DNA from: Glutamicibacter uratoxydans
Lineage (GTDB): Bacteria > Actinomycetota > Actinomycetes > Actinomycetales > Micrococcaceae
Direction: 5' to 3'
Assembly (NCBI RefSeq): GCF_006539925.1
Contig: NZ_BJNY01000023.1
Coordinates: 1-51,023, forward strand
Length of the DNA: 51,023 nt
The notes beneath the pieces are model-generated. The model saw only the letters and a program-made list of their open reading frames with translations. It was not told where the DNA came from and searched no databases. Of the stretch, positions 7,026 to 15,644 are shown piece by piece. Numbering within the stretch: the first letter of the stretch is position 1; every line of letters starts with the position of its first letter. The translations under genes and the position numbers were made by a program.

Positions 7026-8792
7026 ATGCCGACATCGGAAAAAACCATTCAAATCCTCCGTCCTCTCGTCGGGCTCTCGCTAATTGTTCTGGGCGTGCTG
7101 CTGATAATCAACTCCGCCGTTGCCAGTACATTGATCGTCGTGCTTCTGAGTGCGGGGCTCGTCCTAGCCGGGCTGCTGCGCATGTTGGAAGCTCAAGACT
7201 CAACTGGTCGCAGGCTGCCAGCATTGGTCGCCGGTGGGCTGCTGATCTGCATGGGAATTGCTGCTCCGTTTTGGCGCGGTGTCACGCTGCCGGTCCTAGC
7301 GCTCGCGGTTTCGATTGCGCTTCTCGTGGGCGGAGTTTTGAGATTCGTCGATGTGCTCACCGGCGAGCAGCGTCCGGCATTTCGCGGGTTGCTCAGCGCC
7401 ACGACTGGGATTTTCGGTGCAGTACTTGTACTTTTCTGGCCCAAGCTCTCTCTATGGGTGCTCGGCGTCGCCTTCGGGTCATGGCTTGTTATCAAGGGAC
7501 TGCATGTCTTAGGTCAGTCGATCGGAGCCTCTCCTCGATTGGCCCGGCGGATGAAACGTCCGGCGAGCGCGACGCTCACGACGTTAACGCTCGTCGGCCT
7601 AGTGGCAGTTTTGGGGTTGGGAGCAGCAACGGCCTGGATGCATGGTCAAAGCCAGCGCACAGTCAGCGATGACTTTTACCTGCCTCCTGCGTCGGTTCCA
7701 GCCCAGCCCGGACAGCTCATCCGTGTTGAGCCGCTCAATGGAGGGAATTTACCTGACACCGATGCTTGGCGCATTTTATATACGACAACGGATGCGTCGG
7801 GAGACCCGTCCGTCGCCTCGGGCATCGTCACGATCCCCAGCAATGCGACCGGTAAGCTTCCCGTCATTTCCTGGGCGAACGGCACTAAGGGGGTAGCTTC
7901 CCGATGCGCCGTCTCGGAAAGCCAAACCCCCTATGACGATGGTCCAGGTACGGCACGCACAAAGATGCTCGATTCCGGATGGGCCGTGGTCGCCACCGAC
8001 TACATCGGTTTAGGAACTGCAGGTCCTCATCCATATCTCGTCCCCAAGAGCGAGGCTCATGCGGTGCTCGACGCCACGCGCGCCGCTGGACAGATAGACG
8101 AGTTGAAATCCCACGACGTTTCGCTTGATTCCCGAACTGTCTTGTGGGGCCACTCCCAAGGCGGCCATGCTGCGCTTGCCAGCGCCAAGGAAGCACCTTC
8201 CTATGCACCTGAACTGCAAGTGCTCGGCATTGCCGCGATGGCCCCAGCCACTGACCTCAAGCAGTTAGCAGCTTCGGTTGCGAATTCTTCAGCTGGCAAG
8301 GTCATCAGCAGCTATATCGCCACGAGTTGGAACCAGCTCTACCCGGAGCTTCAGATTGAACAAAGCCTCAGCGGAGCCTCGGCTTCGGCTTCTGAGCTGA
8401 TATCCAAGAGTTGCTTCTTCGGAACAGATACTTTGACTGCTATGGCTCAGGCCAGCCAGCTTTTTGAACCAATCTTCAACCCTCAGATGCTCAATGGACC
8501 TGTCGGTACGAAACTTGAAGAGAATTCGGCCCCAGTTCCGTCCAACGTGCCATTATTTATTGCTCAAGGGGCTGCGGATTCTCTTGTTCTTCCATCAATG
8601 CAGCGCCAATTCTTCAAGAAAATCTGCAGCACCAACGAGCAGGCTGCTTATGCCGAGTACGCGGGTCTTGATCACATGCCTCTGGTCGGTCCCGATTCAA
8701 CGGTCAATCAAGATGTTGCCACTTTCACCGCCTCGCTCCTTGATTCCAAGGTGAAATACCCTTCCACCGCCGTGCACTGTGCCGGACAGTAG
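7026..8792 (+). CDS. HdeD/DUF308-like membrane domain fused to an alpha/beta-hydrolase lipase
   Basis: A 588-residue fusion. Residues about 10-205 form six or seven membrane helices resembling HdeD/DUF308. Residues about 215-588 are an alpha/beta hydrolase of the secretory (LIP-type) lipase family, with nucleophile Ser377 in GHSQGG, probable acid Asp518 (GAADS) and His550 (GLDHM). The last helix (about 184-205) would place the hydrolase outside the membrane. It lies between a SIP gene and the AraC gene, whose GTG start overlaps its end by 14 bp. Its substrate is unknown; lipid or siderophore esters are both possible given the iron context. Confidence 0.8.
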   Translation: MPTSEKTIQILRPLVGLSLIVLGVLLIINSAVASTLIVVLLSAGLVLAGLLRMLEAQDSTGRRLPALVAGGLLICMGIAAPFWRGVTLPVLALAVSIALLVGGVLRFVDVLTGEQRPAFRGLLSATTGIFGAVLVLFWPKLSLWVLGVAFGSWLVIKGLHVLGQSIGASPRLARRMKRPASATLTTLTLVGLVAVLGLGAATAWMHGQSQRTVSDDFYLPPASVPAQPGQLIRVEPLNGGNLPDTDAWRILYTTTDASGDPSVASGIVTIPSNATGKLPVISWANGTKGVASRCAVSESQTPYDDGPGTARTKMLDSGWAVVATDYIGLGTAGPHPYLVPKSEAHAVLDATRAAGQIDELKSHDVSLDSRTVLWGHSQGGHAALASAKEAPSYAPELQVLGIAAMAPATDLKQLAASVANSSAGKVISSYIATSWNQLYPELQIEQSLSGASASASELISKSCFFGTDTLTAMAQASQLFEPIFNPQMLNGPVGTKLEENSAPVPSNVPLFIAQGAADSLVLPSMQRQFFKKICSTNEQAAYAEYAGLDHMPLVGPDSTVNQDVATFTASLLDSKVKYPSTAVHCAGQ

Positions 8793-10179
8793 TCAGTTGT
8801 CCGTCGAACATCCTCGTTCAGGGGTTGTCAGGGTCGACTGGAAATGCAATCTGACCTACAACATTGTTGTTTACGCCAGCGTCGGAGAAATCAGTATTCA
8901 TTTCGAAGACGAGGTGGTTCACTTACCAGCGGGGCAGGCATTGTGGATCCCCACACGACTGGCACATATGGTTGAACATGATGAAAAGTCTTTAGGCATT
9001 TCAATCTTGATTCCACAACGTGCGGAGCACACACTAGGCGTTGAACGACGGATCATCGCAGTCCCAAATTCACATCGTCAGTGGATGTTCCACCTCATGT
9101 TGCTGACGCTATCTCCTCTGCATACCGGACAGGTCGCTACCGACCAGGTGATTCAATTACTGACTCGGTTCGCAGCGGTACCGGCAACTCATTCCAATGC
9201 CGGACAACTGAAAATTCCACGCCATTCTGCCGCGCGGCGCACCGCTATTAGCCTGATGTCAGACCCGCACTCATCCCTGCGCTTGGTGGACTTTGCAGCA
9301 CGGTACGGGGTTTCTGAACGAACAATCGGACGAGCATTTAGTGCTGAATCAGGAATGAGTTTTAGCAAGTTCAGGCAAGCCTGCGGTTCTTTGTCGGCTG
9401 CTAGTCCGGCCCTGATGCACCCTGTGCCAGCGTTGAGCACTCGGTGGATGAATTTGCTCAGAAACGACGTAGTCCTTTGGGCCATGCGAGGAAGGGCAGT
9501 CATTCATGTCGCGGCTCATGCTGCTCCAAGCATTGCTGAAAGAACTCAGCGTCTGCAGGCGGGACAGCTGATGCTTATACCCTGTGGCCATTCTGTGCGG
9601 CTGGAAATAGAGCAGGGCTCATTGCTTTTCCCGCTGCCGTTACCCAGTGGCGCACTCCCTTCCGATGCATTGGGCCTCTTGCCATGTCAGCTTCCTGCAT
9701 CTCATACCCTTGCCCTTCTGCGCCGTTCCATCGCGCACATCACTGCACTCAGACCGCTGTATTTTGATCCACTAGATACCTTGACCCTGCTAGAAAAAAT
9801 TCCCAATTACCCTGGCTTGCGTTTCCCGACATCTCCGCTGCTACGACGCATCGCTTCAGCGCTTATGGCAGATTTGCCCGGGAACCTGAGCGCAGATGAG
9901 GTCAGCAGAACCCACGGAATTAGCCTGAGACAGCTTCAACGACGCTGGCCGGAAGAAACGGGACTACGGCTTCAGCAGTGGCGTCAAAGGCACAGATTCC
10001 AGCACGCCCAATCTCTACTGGCTGCAGGATTCAGCGTAAATTTCACCGCGACTCAACTCGGTTTCTCGGAGAGCAGCAATTTTTCCCGAGCATTCATGAA
10101 AATCTACGGATACCGACCTCGGAAGATCCATTTAGATGGCGAGTCGGACATTTATGGATCACTTAACGACATCATTTGA
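8779..10179 (+). CDS. AraC-family regulator with two sensor/HTH units
   Basis: A 466-residue protein with an internally repeated plan. A cupin-like N-terminal domain (about 15-90, with a PAGQALWIPTRLAHMV block) is followed by a short HTH half (about 151-201). A second cupin-like stretch (about 225-290, LQAGQLMLIPCGHSVRL) is followed by a full AraC HTH (about 352-450, with LGFSESSNFSRAF and YGYRPRK). It starts with GTG inside the end of the lipase gene. AraC regulators beside ferric-siderophore operons commonly activate them in response to the siderophore; that is the likely role for the operon starting at 10353. The first HTH looks truncated and may serve in dimerisation. Confidence 0.85.
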   Translation: MPDSSQLSVEHPRSGVVRVDWKCNLTYNIVVYASVGEISIHFEDEVVHLPAGQALWIPTRLAHMVEHDEKSLGISILIPQRAEHTLGVERRIIAVPNSHRQWMFHLMLLTLSPLHTGQVATDQVIQLLTRFAAVPATHSNAGQLKIPRHSAARRTAISLMSDPHSSLRLVDFAARYGVSERTIGRAFSAESGMSFSKFRQACGSLSAASPALMHPVPALSTRWMNLLRNDVVLWAMRGRAVIHVAAHAAPSIAERTQRLQAGQLMLIPCGHSVRLEIEQGSLLFPLPLPSGALPSDALGLLPCQLPASHTLALLRRSIAHITALRPLYFDPLDTLTLLEKIPNYPGLRFPTSPLLRRIASALMADLPGNLSADEVSRTHGISLRQLQRRWPEETGLRLQQWRQRHRFQHAQSLLAAGFSVNFTATQLGFSESSNFSRAFMKIYGYRPRKIHLDGESDIYGSLNDII

Positions 10180-10256
10180 TTCAACGACTGACTTCATCTG
10201 TCTTCGAAATCCCCGATTTTCTAAGAAAAATCTCCCTTTGGCGCATTTATCACAAG

Positions 10257-10275
10257 GTAGGTGAGCCTAAACTAA
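10257..10275. promoter_or_regulatory. IdeR/DtxR iron box
   Basis: The 19-mer GTAGGTGAGCCTAAACTAA agrees at 16 of 19 positions with the actinobacterial IdeR/DtxR consensus TTAGGTTAGSCTAACCTAA. It lies 77 nt before the binding-lipoprotein start, where bound repressor would cover the promoter. It predicts repression of the downstream operon by Fe(II)-loaded IdeR/DtxR. Confidence 0.75.
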
Positions 10276-10352
10276 CCGCACTAGGCTCAGTCCCTGTCAT
10301 CTTTAATTCACGGCTGCCATGAGATCAGCAGCCCGACGGGGAGAATTACCAA

Positions 10353-11372
10353 GTGCGAACTACGCTGTTTAAACTCGCTTCTGCATCCGCCACCGTGGCA
10401 CTTGCCCTAACGCTCGGGGCCTGCTCCAGCAACGCGCCTCAGTCATCTGCGGACGAGAACAAGCCTGCAGCTGATGCGGGGCAATGGCCGCGCACGGTGA
10501 CCGATGATCAGGGGCAGCAGGTGGAAATCCCTGCTCAGCCGAAGAAGATCGTCTCAACCACGGTCTCGACTACCGGCACGCTACTGGCCATCGATGCACC
10601 CGTCGTTGCCAGCTCAACCGGTGCAGTTGGTCCAGAAACTGATGAGAATGGGTTCTTCAGTCAATGGTCAGACGTTGCCTCCGAGCGCAAGGTCGAACCC
10701 ATTTACCAGGTTGGCAACTTCAATTTGGAATCGGTCTTGGCTCAAGATCCTGATCTCATCATCGTCTCAACTTCGGGTGCCGACTCGGAACTCGACTATG
10801 TAGATCGGCTCAATGACATCGCTCCGACGCTCGTGGTGAATTACGGCGGAAAAGACTGGAAAGAATTAGCGACACAGCTTGGCGAAGCAACCGGATTGGA
10901 GGCCAACGCCGAGAATATCGCCGATGAATTCGATCAGAGGTCTAAGGCGGTCAAGGACAAGTTGAACATCCCCGAGGGAACTTCCGCATCGATCGTCTCC
11001 TACAACAAGGGCAAGGACTCCCCCGTGGGTAAAACCAGCGGACCGCATTCACGGCTGATTTCGGCCCTTGGATTCGCAGTTGTTGATCCGCCAGCAGAAT
11101 TCGACACCTCCACCCAGAAGCGCGAAGATTTTGCGTTTACGTCCTATGAGGGTCTCTCGGAGTCGGCCACCGGCGATGCGACATTCCTGATCTCGGCCAC
11201 CGACAAGACGGCAGACGCCTTCACCGCTGATCCAACGCTTGCCAATATTCCATCGGTGAAAAATAAGAATGTCTTCCCCCTGGCTAATTCCTTCCGGCTG
11301 GACTATTACTCCTCCAATGACATTCTCGACTACTTTGAGTCTGACTTTCCGGGCCTGAACTCAGCAAAGTAA
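10353..11372 (+). CDS. fepB: Ferric-siderophore binding lipoprotein
   Basis: A 339-residue periplasmic-binding-type lipoprotein: signal peptide with lipobox LGAC (Cys24), then a FecB/FepB fold (TVTDDQGQQVEIPAQPKKIV, about 49-68; a long helix; SRLISALGFAV in the second lobe). It captures the Fe(III)-siderophore at the cell surface and hands it to the permeases that follow 2 nt downstream. GTG start at 10353 after GGGGAGA. The FepB-like reading is supported by the Fes-type esterase in the same operon. Controlled by the iron box upstream. Confidence 0.85.
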   Translation: MRTTLFKLASASATVALALTLGACSSNAPQSSADENKPAADAGQWPRTVTDDQGQQVEIPAQPKKIVSTTVSTTGTLLAIDAPVVASSTGAVGPETDENGFFSQWSDVASERKVEPIYQVGNFNLESVLAQDPDLIIVSTSGADSELDYVDRLNDIAPTLVVNYGGKDWKELATQLGEATGLEANAENIADEFDQRSKAVKDKLNIPEGTSASIVSYNKGKDSPVGKTSGPHSRLISALGFAVVDPPAEFDTSTQKREDFAFTSYEGLSESATGDATFLISATDKTADAFTADPTLANIPSVKNKNVFPLANSFRLDYYSSNDILDYFESDFPGLNSAK

Positions 11373-11374
11373 CC

Positions 11375-12397
11375 GTGCTGCAAAAAACAACAACGACACG
11401 CTTCCAGCCGCGCGTCCTGATCTGGCTGGCGGCGGCCGTTGCAACTACGCTCCTAGTTCTTATTTCCTGCGCCGTCGGCAGCAAGGGCATTGCCCTAGCT
11501 GAGTCGTGGCAGGCGATCACCGCATTCGATGAATCGAACAACAACCATCTGTTGGTTCACGAACTGCGTATACCGCGCACTATCTTGGCCTTGGTAGTTG
11601 GAGCGGCGCTTGGTTTGGCTGGAGCGTTGATGCAGTCGCAGACACGCAATCCATTGGCCGAGCCAGGGCTGCTGGGCGTCAATGCCGGCGCTGCCTTCGC
11701 CGTCTCCATTGCCATCACCTTTGGTGTAGTTCAGCCGTCGGGCTATATGCTCTTTGCCTTTTGCGGCGCGGCAGCGGCAAGCATCATCGTCTATCTCATG
11801 GGCGCGGGACAGCGCGCCGGGAACGACGTTGTACGGCTGGTGCTGGCGGGTGCTGGTCTTTCGGTCATGCTCATGGCCGCTACCCAGATTCTGATCATCG
11901 GCGGAAGCTCAGATGTTCACGCGAGATTCGCCGCCTGGACTACCGGTTCCCTACAGGGACGAGGCTATGACGTGCTGCCGGTGACCACTGCAGTAGTCGC
12001 CGTCGGAGCACTGATCGCCCTGGCGCTGACCCGTTCCTTAGACGCGCTTGCCCTTGGCAATGACAGTGCTCGCGCCCTAGGCATCAATTCGGGAAAAATC
12101 TGGTTCGTCTCATCTGCCGCCATCATGCTGCTGGCAGGCGCGGCCACCGCTGCCGCGGGACCGATCAGCTTCATCGGGCTTGCAGCGCCGCACGCCTCAC
12201 GGCTGATGGTGGGCCCGAGCCATGCCCGCTTTCTTCCGCTGTCTATGATGCTCGGCGCTGCCATCCTGTTGGTGGCAGACGTTCTTGGGCGAGTCGTTTC
12301 AGCACCAGCAGAGATCGGAGCAGGAGCCATGAGCGCCCTCATTGGTGCTCCGCTGTTCATCATGCTCGCCCGCAAAAAGCTCAAGGCTGGCCGATGA
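11375..12397 (+). CDS. fepD: FecCD-type siderophore permease 1
   Basis: A 340-residue permease with about nine or ten membrane helices. FecCD-family hallmarks are ELRIPRTILALVVGAALGLA (about 63-82), QSQTRNPLAEPGLLGVNAGA (88-107) and AAAGPISFIGLAAPH (about 258-272). It forms the membrane channel with the next permease, whose start overlaps its stop (ATGA). The GTG start at 11375, 2 nt after the lipoprotein stop, has no clear ribosome site, so translation is probably coupled. Confidence 0.9.
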   Translation: MLQKTTTTRFQPRVLIWLAAAVATTLLVLISCAVGSKGIALAESWQAITAFDESNNNHLLVHELRIPRTILALVVGAALGLAGALMQSQTRNPLAEPGLLGVNAGAAFAVSIAITFGVVQPSGYMLFAFCGAAAASIIVYLMGAGQRAGNDVVRLVLAGAGLSVMLMAATQILIIGGSSDVHARFAAWTTGSLQGRGYDVLPVTTAVVAVGALIALALTRSLDALALGNDSARALGINSGKIWFVSSAAIMLLAGAATAAAGPISFIGLAAPHASRLMVGPSHARFLPLSMMLGAAILLVADVLGRVVSAPAEIGAGAMSALIGAPLFIMLARKKLKAGR

Positions 12398-13401
12398 CTA
12401 CCCCCACTATCAACAGCTCCCTGCGCCGGAGCCTCATTCTTTCGATCATCGCGGCTTTGCTTGCCATAACCTGTGTCGTAGCGCTGGGCACTGGGACAAT
12501 TTCGTTGAGCCCCCGCGAAGTGCTGGCAGCACTCTTTGGACAGGCAGACGCCAAGGACCTTTTGGTCATCCAGAAAATTCGCGCCCCACGGGTACTCACC
12601 GCCCTGGGCGTTGGGGCAGCACTCGGAGCGGCAGGAGCGTGTTTTCAGTCAATTTCGCGCAATCCGCTGGGCAGCCCCGACATCATCGGATTTACCACCG
12701 GTGCAGCCACTGGCGCAGTAGCACAGATCGTCTTGTTCAACGCAGGCGTCTGGGCTACCGGGGTGGCGGCGATGATCAGCGGCCTGCTCACCGCAGCCGT
12801 TGTTTACCTTCTGTCTTTTTCACGTCGGACGACCGGAGGCCAGCGCTTGGTCATCATCGGCATCGGCGTTGGAGCAATGCTGGGTGCCGTCAACACCCTG
12901 CTGCTCTCGAAGGGCGACGCAGATCTAGCGGCTCAAGCAAACCTGTGGCTTTCCGGATCACTCGGCGGGCGCAGCTGGGCCGACGCACTGCTGGTGGGAA
13001 TCGCAGTGCTGGTGCTCATACCGTTGCTAGTTGCCCATTCGAGAAGTCTGACGCTGCTGGAAATGGGAGATGACACCGCCAGCGCCCTCGGGGTCGGCGC
13101 CGAAACAGTTCGGCGGATCGTCATATTCGCCGCAGTCTGCCTCACAGCAGCAGCCACCGCGGCCGCAGGACCCATTGCCTTCGTAGCCCTGGCTTCCGGC
13201 CAGATTATCCGTCAACTGATCGGCAATCGATCAGTTCCAATCATTCCGGCGGCGATGACCGGTGCGCTGTTGCTGGTTTCCTGCGATGTTCTCACCCAGC
13301 ATCTGCCGCTTCAGGCACAGGTGCCCATCGGATTGGCCACCTCGCTGGCAGGTGGACTTTACCTGTTGTGGCTGCTCACCCGGCACCGTGTAAGAACCTA
13401 A
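12394..13401 (+). CDS. fepG: FecCD-type siderophore permease 2
   Basis: A 335-residue FecCD-family permease. Visible marks: KIRAPRVLTALGVGAALGAA (about 49-68), SISRNPLGSPDIIGFTTGAA (75-94) and AAAGPIAFVALASGQ (about 255-269). It overlaps permease 1 by 4 bp and precedes the siderophore reductase by 36 bp. Together with permease 1 it makes the usual heterodimer. No FepC-type ATPase gene follows, which is unusual. Confidence 0.9.
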   Translation: MTTPTINSSLRRSLILSIIAALLAITCVVALGTGTISLSPREVLAALFGQADAKDLLVIQKIRAPRVLTALGVGAALGAAGACFQSISRNPLGSPDIIGFTTGAATGAVAQIVLFNAGVWATGVAAMISGLLTAAVVYLLSFSRRTTGGQRLVIIGIGVGAMLGAVNTLLLSKGDADLAAQANLWLSGSLGGRSWADALLVGIAVLVLIPLLVAHSRSLTLLEMGDDTASALGVGAETVRRIVIFAAVCLTAAATAAAGPIAFVALASGQIIRQLIGNRSVPIIPAAMTGALLLVSCDVLTQHLPLQAQVPIGLATSLAGGLYLLWLLTRHRVRT

Positions 13402-13437
13402 GCACCCAGTCCCATCAGTAGAAGAGGAACATTCAGC

Positions 13438-14292
13438 ATGCCTGCCAAGGAACTTCGGGTCGCACAGATCCAGGACTTTACGCCGAAAATGCGAAGGGTA
13501 GTTTTCGACGGCCCCGGCGTTGCGCAATACGCCGCGCATCCACCCTGCGTCCCCAATATCAAACTGTATTTTCCGAAGCCGGGACAGCTACTGGACCACC
13601 CGGGAGTTGATGATCGGGGCAGGTGGGCATTTACCGGAGACCAGCGTTCTCGGGTGCGCACCTATACCGTCCGCTGGCTTGATGAAGCAGCCGGGCGGAT
13701 GGCCATCGACTTTGTACGCCACGGTGACGAGGGCCTAGCCAGCGCCTGGGTTGAGCGGATCGCACCGGGTTCGATTCTCGGCGCCTTGGGCGGCGGCGGT
13801 CGCGTGCTCAAGCCCGGCGGATATGCCCTGCTTTTCGGCGATGAAACCGCCTTGCCCGCCATCAGCGACACCCTTGAACAGATGCCCGAAGTTCAAGAGG
13901 GCCAGGTCTTCATCGAGGTTGCTGACCATGAGGAAATCCACGATCTAGAAAAGCCCGACGGAGTGCAGATCACCTGGCTGCTGCGCGCGGGAAAACCTGC
14001 CGGGACCACCCACCTGCTGAAAACCGCGATGCAAAATCTGGAACTGCCCACCGACGTTGAACAGGTACAACTCTGGGTATCAGCCGAATCCGAGGTAGTG
14101 CGCTTTGCCCGCTCCTGGGCTGCCGGGGTAGGCATCCCCAAGGGCAACCGACTGATCATCGGCTATTGGCATCGCGATCTCGACGAACTGGCCTATGCCA
14201 ATGACAGCGACCACGACCGGGTCAGCGGAGAAATGCTCTTTGAACGACAGGGACACGAACGCGAGATGAATCATGCACACTCCCACCACTAG
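13438..14292 (+). CDS. Siderophore-interacting protein (ferric-siderophore reductase)
   Basis: A 284-residue ViuB/SIP-type flavoprotein without the N-terminal extension seen in the copy at 5798. FAD-binding features are RVRTYTVRWLDE (about 70-81) and FVRHGDEG (about 92-99); the C-terminal half is NAD(P)H-binding-like. ATG at 13438 follows AGAGGAAC. It would reduce the imported Fe(III)-siderophore in the cytoplasm. Its 3' end overlaps the esterase gene by 20 bp. Confidence 0.9.
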   Translation: MPAKELRVAQIQDFTPKMRRVVFDGPGVAQYAAHPPCVPNIKLYFPKPGQLLDHPGVDDRGRWAFTGDQRSRVRTYTVRWLDEAAGRMAIDFVRHGDEGLASAWVERIAPGSILGALGGGGRVLKPGGYALLFGDETALPAISDTLEQMPEVQEGQVFIEVADHEEIHDLEKPDGVQITWLLRAGKPAGTTHLLKTAMQNLELPTDVEQVQLWVSAESEVVRFARSWAAGVGIPKGNRLIIGYWHRDLDELAYANDSDHDRVSGEMLFERQGHEREMNHAHSHH

Positions 14293-15568
14293 AATCCCCA
14301 GACCCCAACCGCGCGGCAGCGGCGCCGCCACACCGCGCGTCTACAACCACCTCGCATTAACATCCAGCCGCGAACAGCTTCTTGGCCTTGCCGCCCAGCT
14401 TCGGGAGCGAGAGCTGGACTATCCCCTCTTCACCGATGCCGGCGACGGGCAAGTATTCGCCACCTTCCTCTGGGTGGATGCCCCCGTTGTGGAACCCGCC
14501 AGCAACGTCGTCCTCTCGGCCAATGCGCTGGTCGATCACGAAGAACTTGAGGCCTGCGAGTTCGAGCGACCGGCTCCCGGCCTGTGGTCAATTACGCTGC
14601 GGGTGCCCGCTGACTGGATCGCCTCCTACCGGATTACTGTGCACTATGGCGACGAACCGGCCCCCTGGCGTCGGGAAACCGAGCGGCGGGCCATCCGGCT
14701 TGCGGCGGATTCCGGCGGTGTGGATCCGTTGAATCCGTTGATTGGCGCGTCGATGAACGGCGCCCCGGTGTCAATTGTCCGCGGGCCGACCGCCCCACGC
14801 AACGATGCCTTGGCCGATGCCACCGCTGATCTTGGCCAGCAGGGGCCATCCATTGGCGGCACCGGCGCAGCTTCGACTCACGATACTGCACAGCACCCGC
14901 GCATGACCCGGCATCAACTATGGGACGAAAACTGCCAGCGACCGCGCGACCTCTGGGTCTATCAACCGCCGGCCCCTGCCGAAGATACTCCGCTGGTCTT
15001 TGTACACGACGGCGCCACCTGGACGAACTACCTCAATATCCGCAGCACCCTGGACACTGCCATCTCCCGCGGCGCGCTGGCACCGTTGCATGTGGTGTTC
15101 ATCGACAGCACGACGACCGAGATCCGAGGTGAGGAGCTACCGGTGGCCTCGGGTACCACCCGATCGCTGGCCGAACAGTTCCTGCCCTGGGCCAGGCGTT
15201 TCCTCCCGGTCAGCGCCGACCCCGCACAGACCCTGATCACCGGTGCATCCTATGGCGGGCTTGCTTCCGTATTGACGGTCCTAGAGCACCCGAACCTCTT
15301 CGGCCTTGCCTTGGCCCAGTCTCCATCTTTGTGGCACACCGACCTGCGCGAACAGTTAACCGAGCTAGATCCGTCGGTACGCGTGCTCATGCAAGCCGGA
15401 TGCTATGAAACAGAAATCTTCGATTCCTGTCAGCGGGCGCTCCAGCACCTCGCGGGATCCCCGGTCCGTGAACAGATTGAATTTCAAGAGATCTCAGGGG
15501 GCCACGACTGGGCATGGTGGAACGTCAAACTCCTTGAAGGTCTCATCGAGTTCTTCCCCGAGTCTTGA
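14273..15568 (+). CDS. fes: Fes-type enterochelin esterase
   Basis: A 431-residue protein. The N-terminal domain (about 35-175) matches the Fes N-terminal beta domain. The C-terminal alpha/beta hydrolase has nucleophile Ser326 in GASYGG and catalytic His411 in GGHDWAWW. It hydrolyses the ester backbone of catecholate tri-lactone siderophores to release iron after uptake. It overlaps the SIP gene by 20 bp and ends the operon before the terminator at 15588. A low-complexity segment (about 175-208) separates the domains. The exact siderophore is unknown, and no synthesis genes are in the window, so it may be a xenosiderophore. Confidence 0.85.
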   Translation: MHTPTTRIPRPQPRGSGAATPRVYNHLALTSSREQLLGLAAQLRERELDYPLFTDAGDGQVFATFLWVDAPVVEPASNVVLSANALVDHEELEACEFERPAPGLWSITLRVPADWIASYRITVHYGDEPAPWRRETERRAIRLAADSGGVDPLNPLIGASMNGAPVSIVRGPTAPRNDALADATADLGQQGPSIGGTGAASTHDTAQHPRMTRHQLWDENCQRPRDLWVYQPPAPAEDTPLVFVHDGATWTNYLNIRSTLDTAISRGALAPLHVVFIDSTTTEIRGEELPVASGTTRSLAEQFLPWARRFLPVSADPAQTLITGASYGGLASVLTVLEHPNLFGLALAQSPSLWHTDLREQLTELDPSVRVLMQAGCYETEIFDSCQRALQHLAGSPVREQIEFQEISGGHDWAWWNVKLLEGLIEFFPES

Positions 15569-15587
15569 GCGTTCCTGCGCATCAAAC

Positions 15588-15630
15588 AGGCTCCCCCGAA
15601 AACTACGATGACCTAGCTTTCGGGGAGCCT
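15588..15630. terminator. Bidirectional terminator between Fes and monooxygenase genes
   Basis: AGGCTCCCC(C)GAAA pairs with TTTCGGGGAGCCT around a 16-nt loop. It lies 19 nt after the fes stop and 14 nt past the end of the convergent monooxygenase gene, so it can serve both. U-runs are weak on both sides. Confidence 0.65.
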
Positions 15631-15644
15631 GATTCAGCGGCCGG

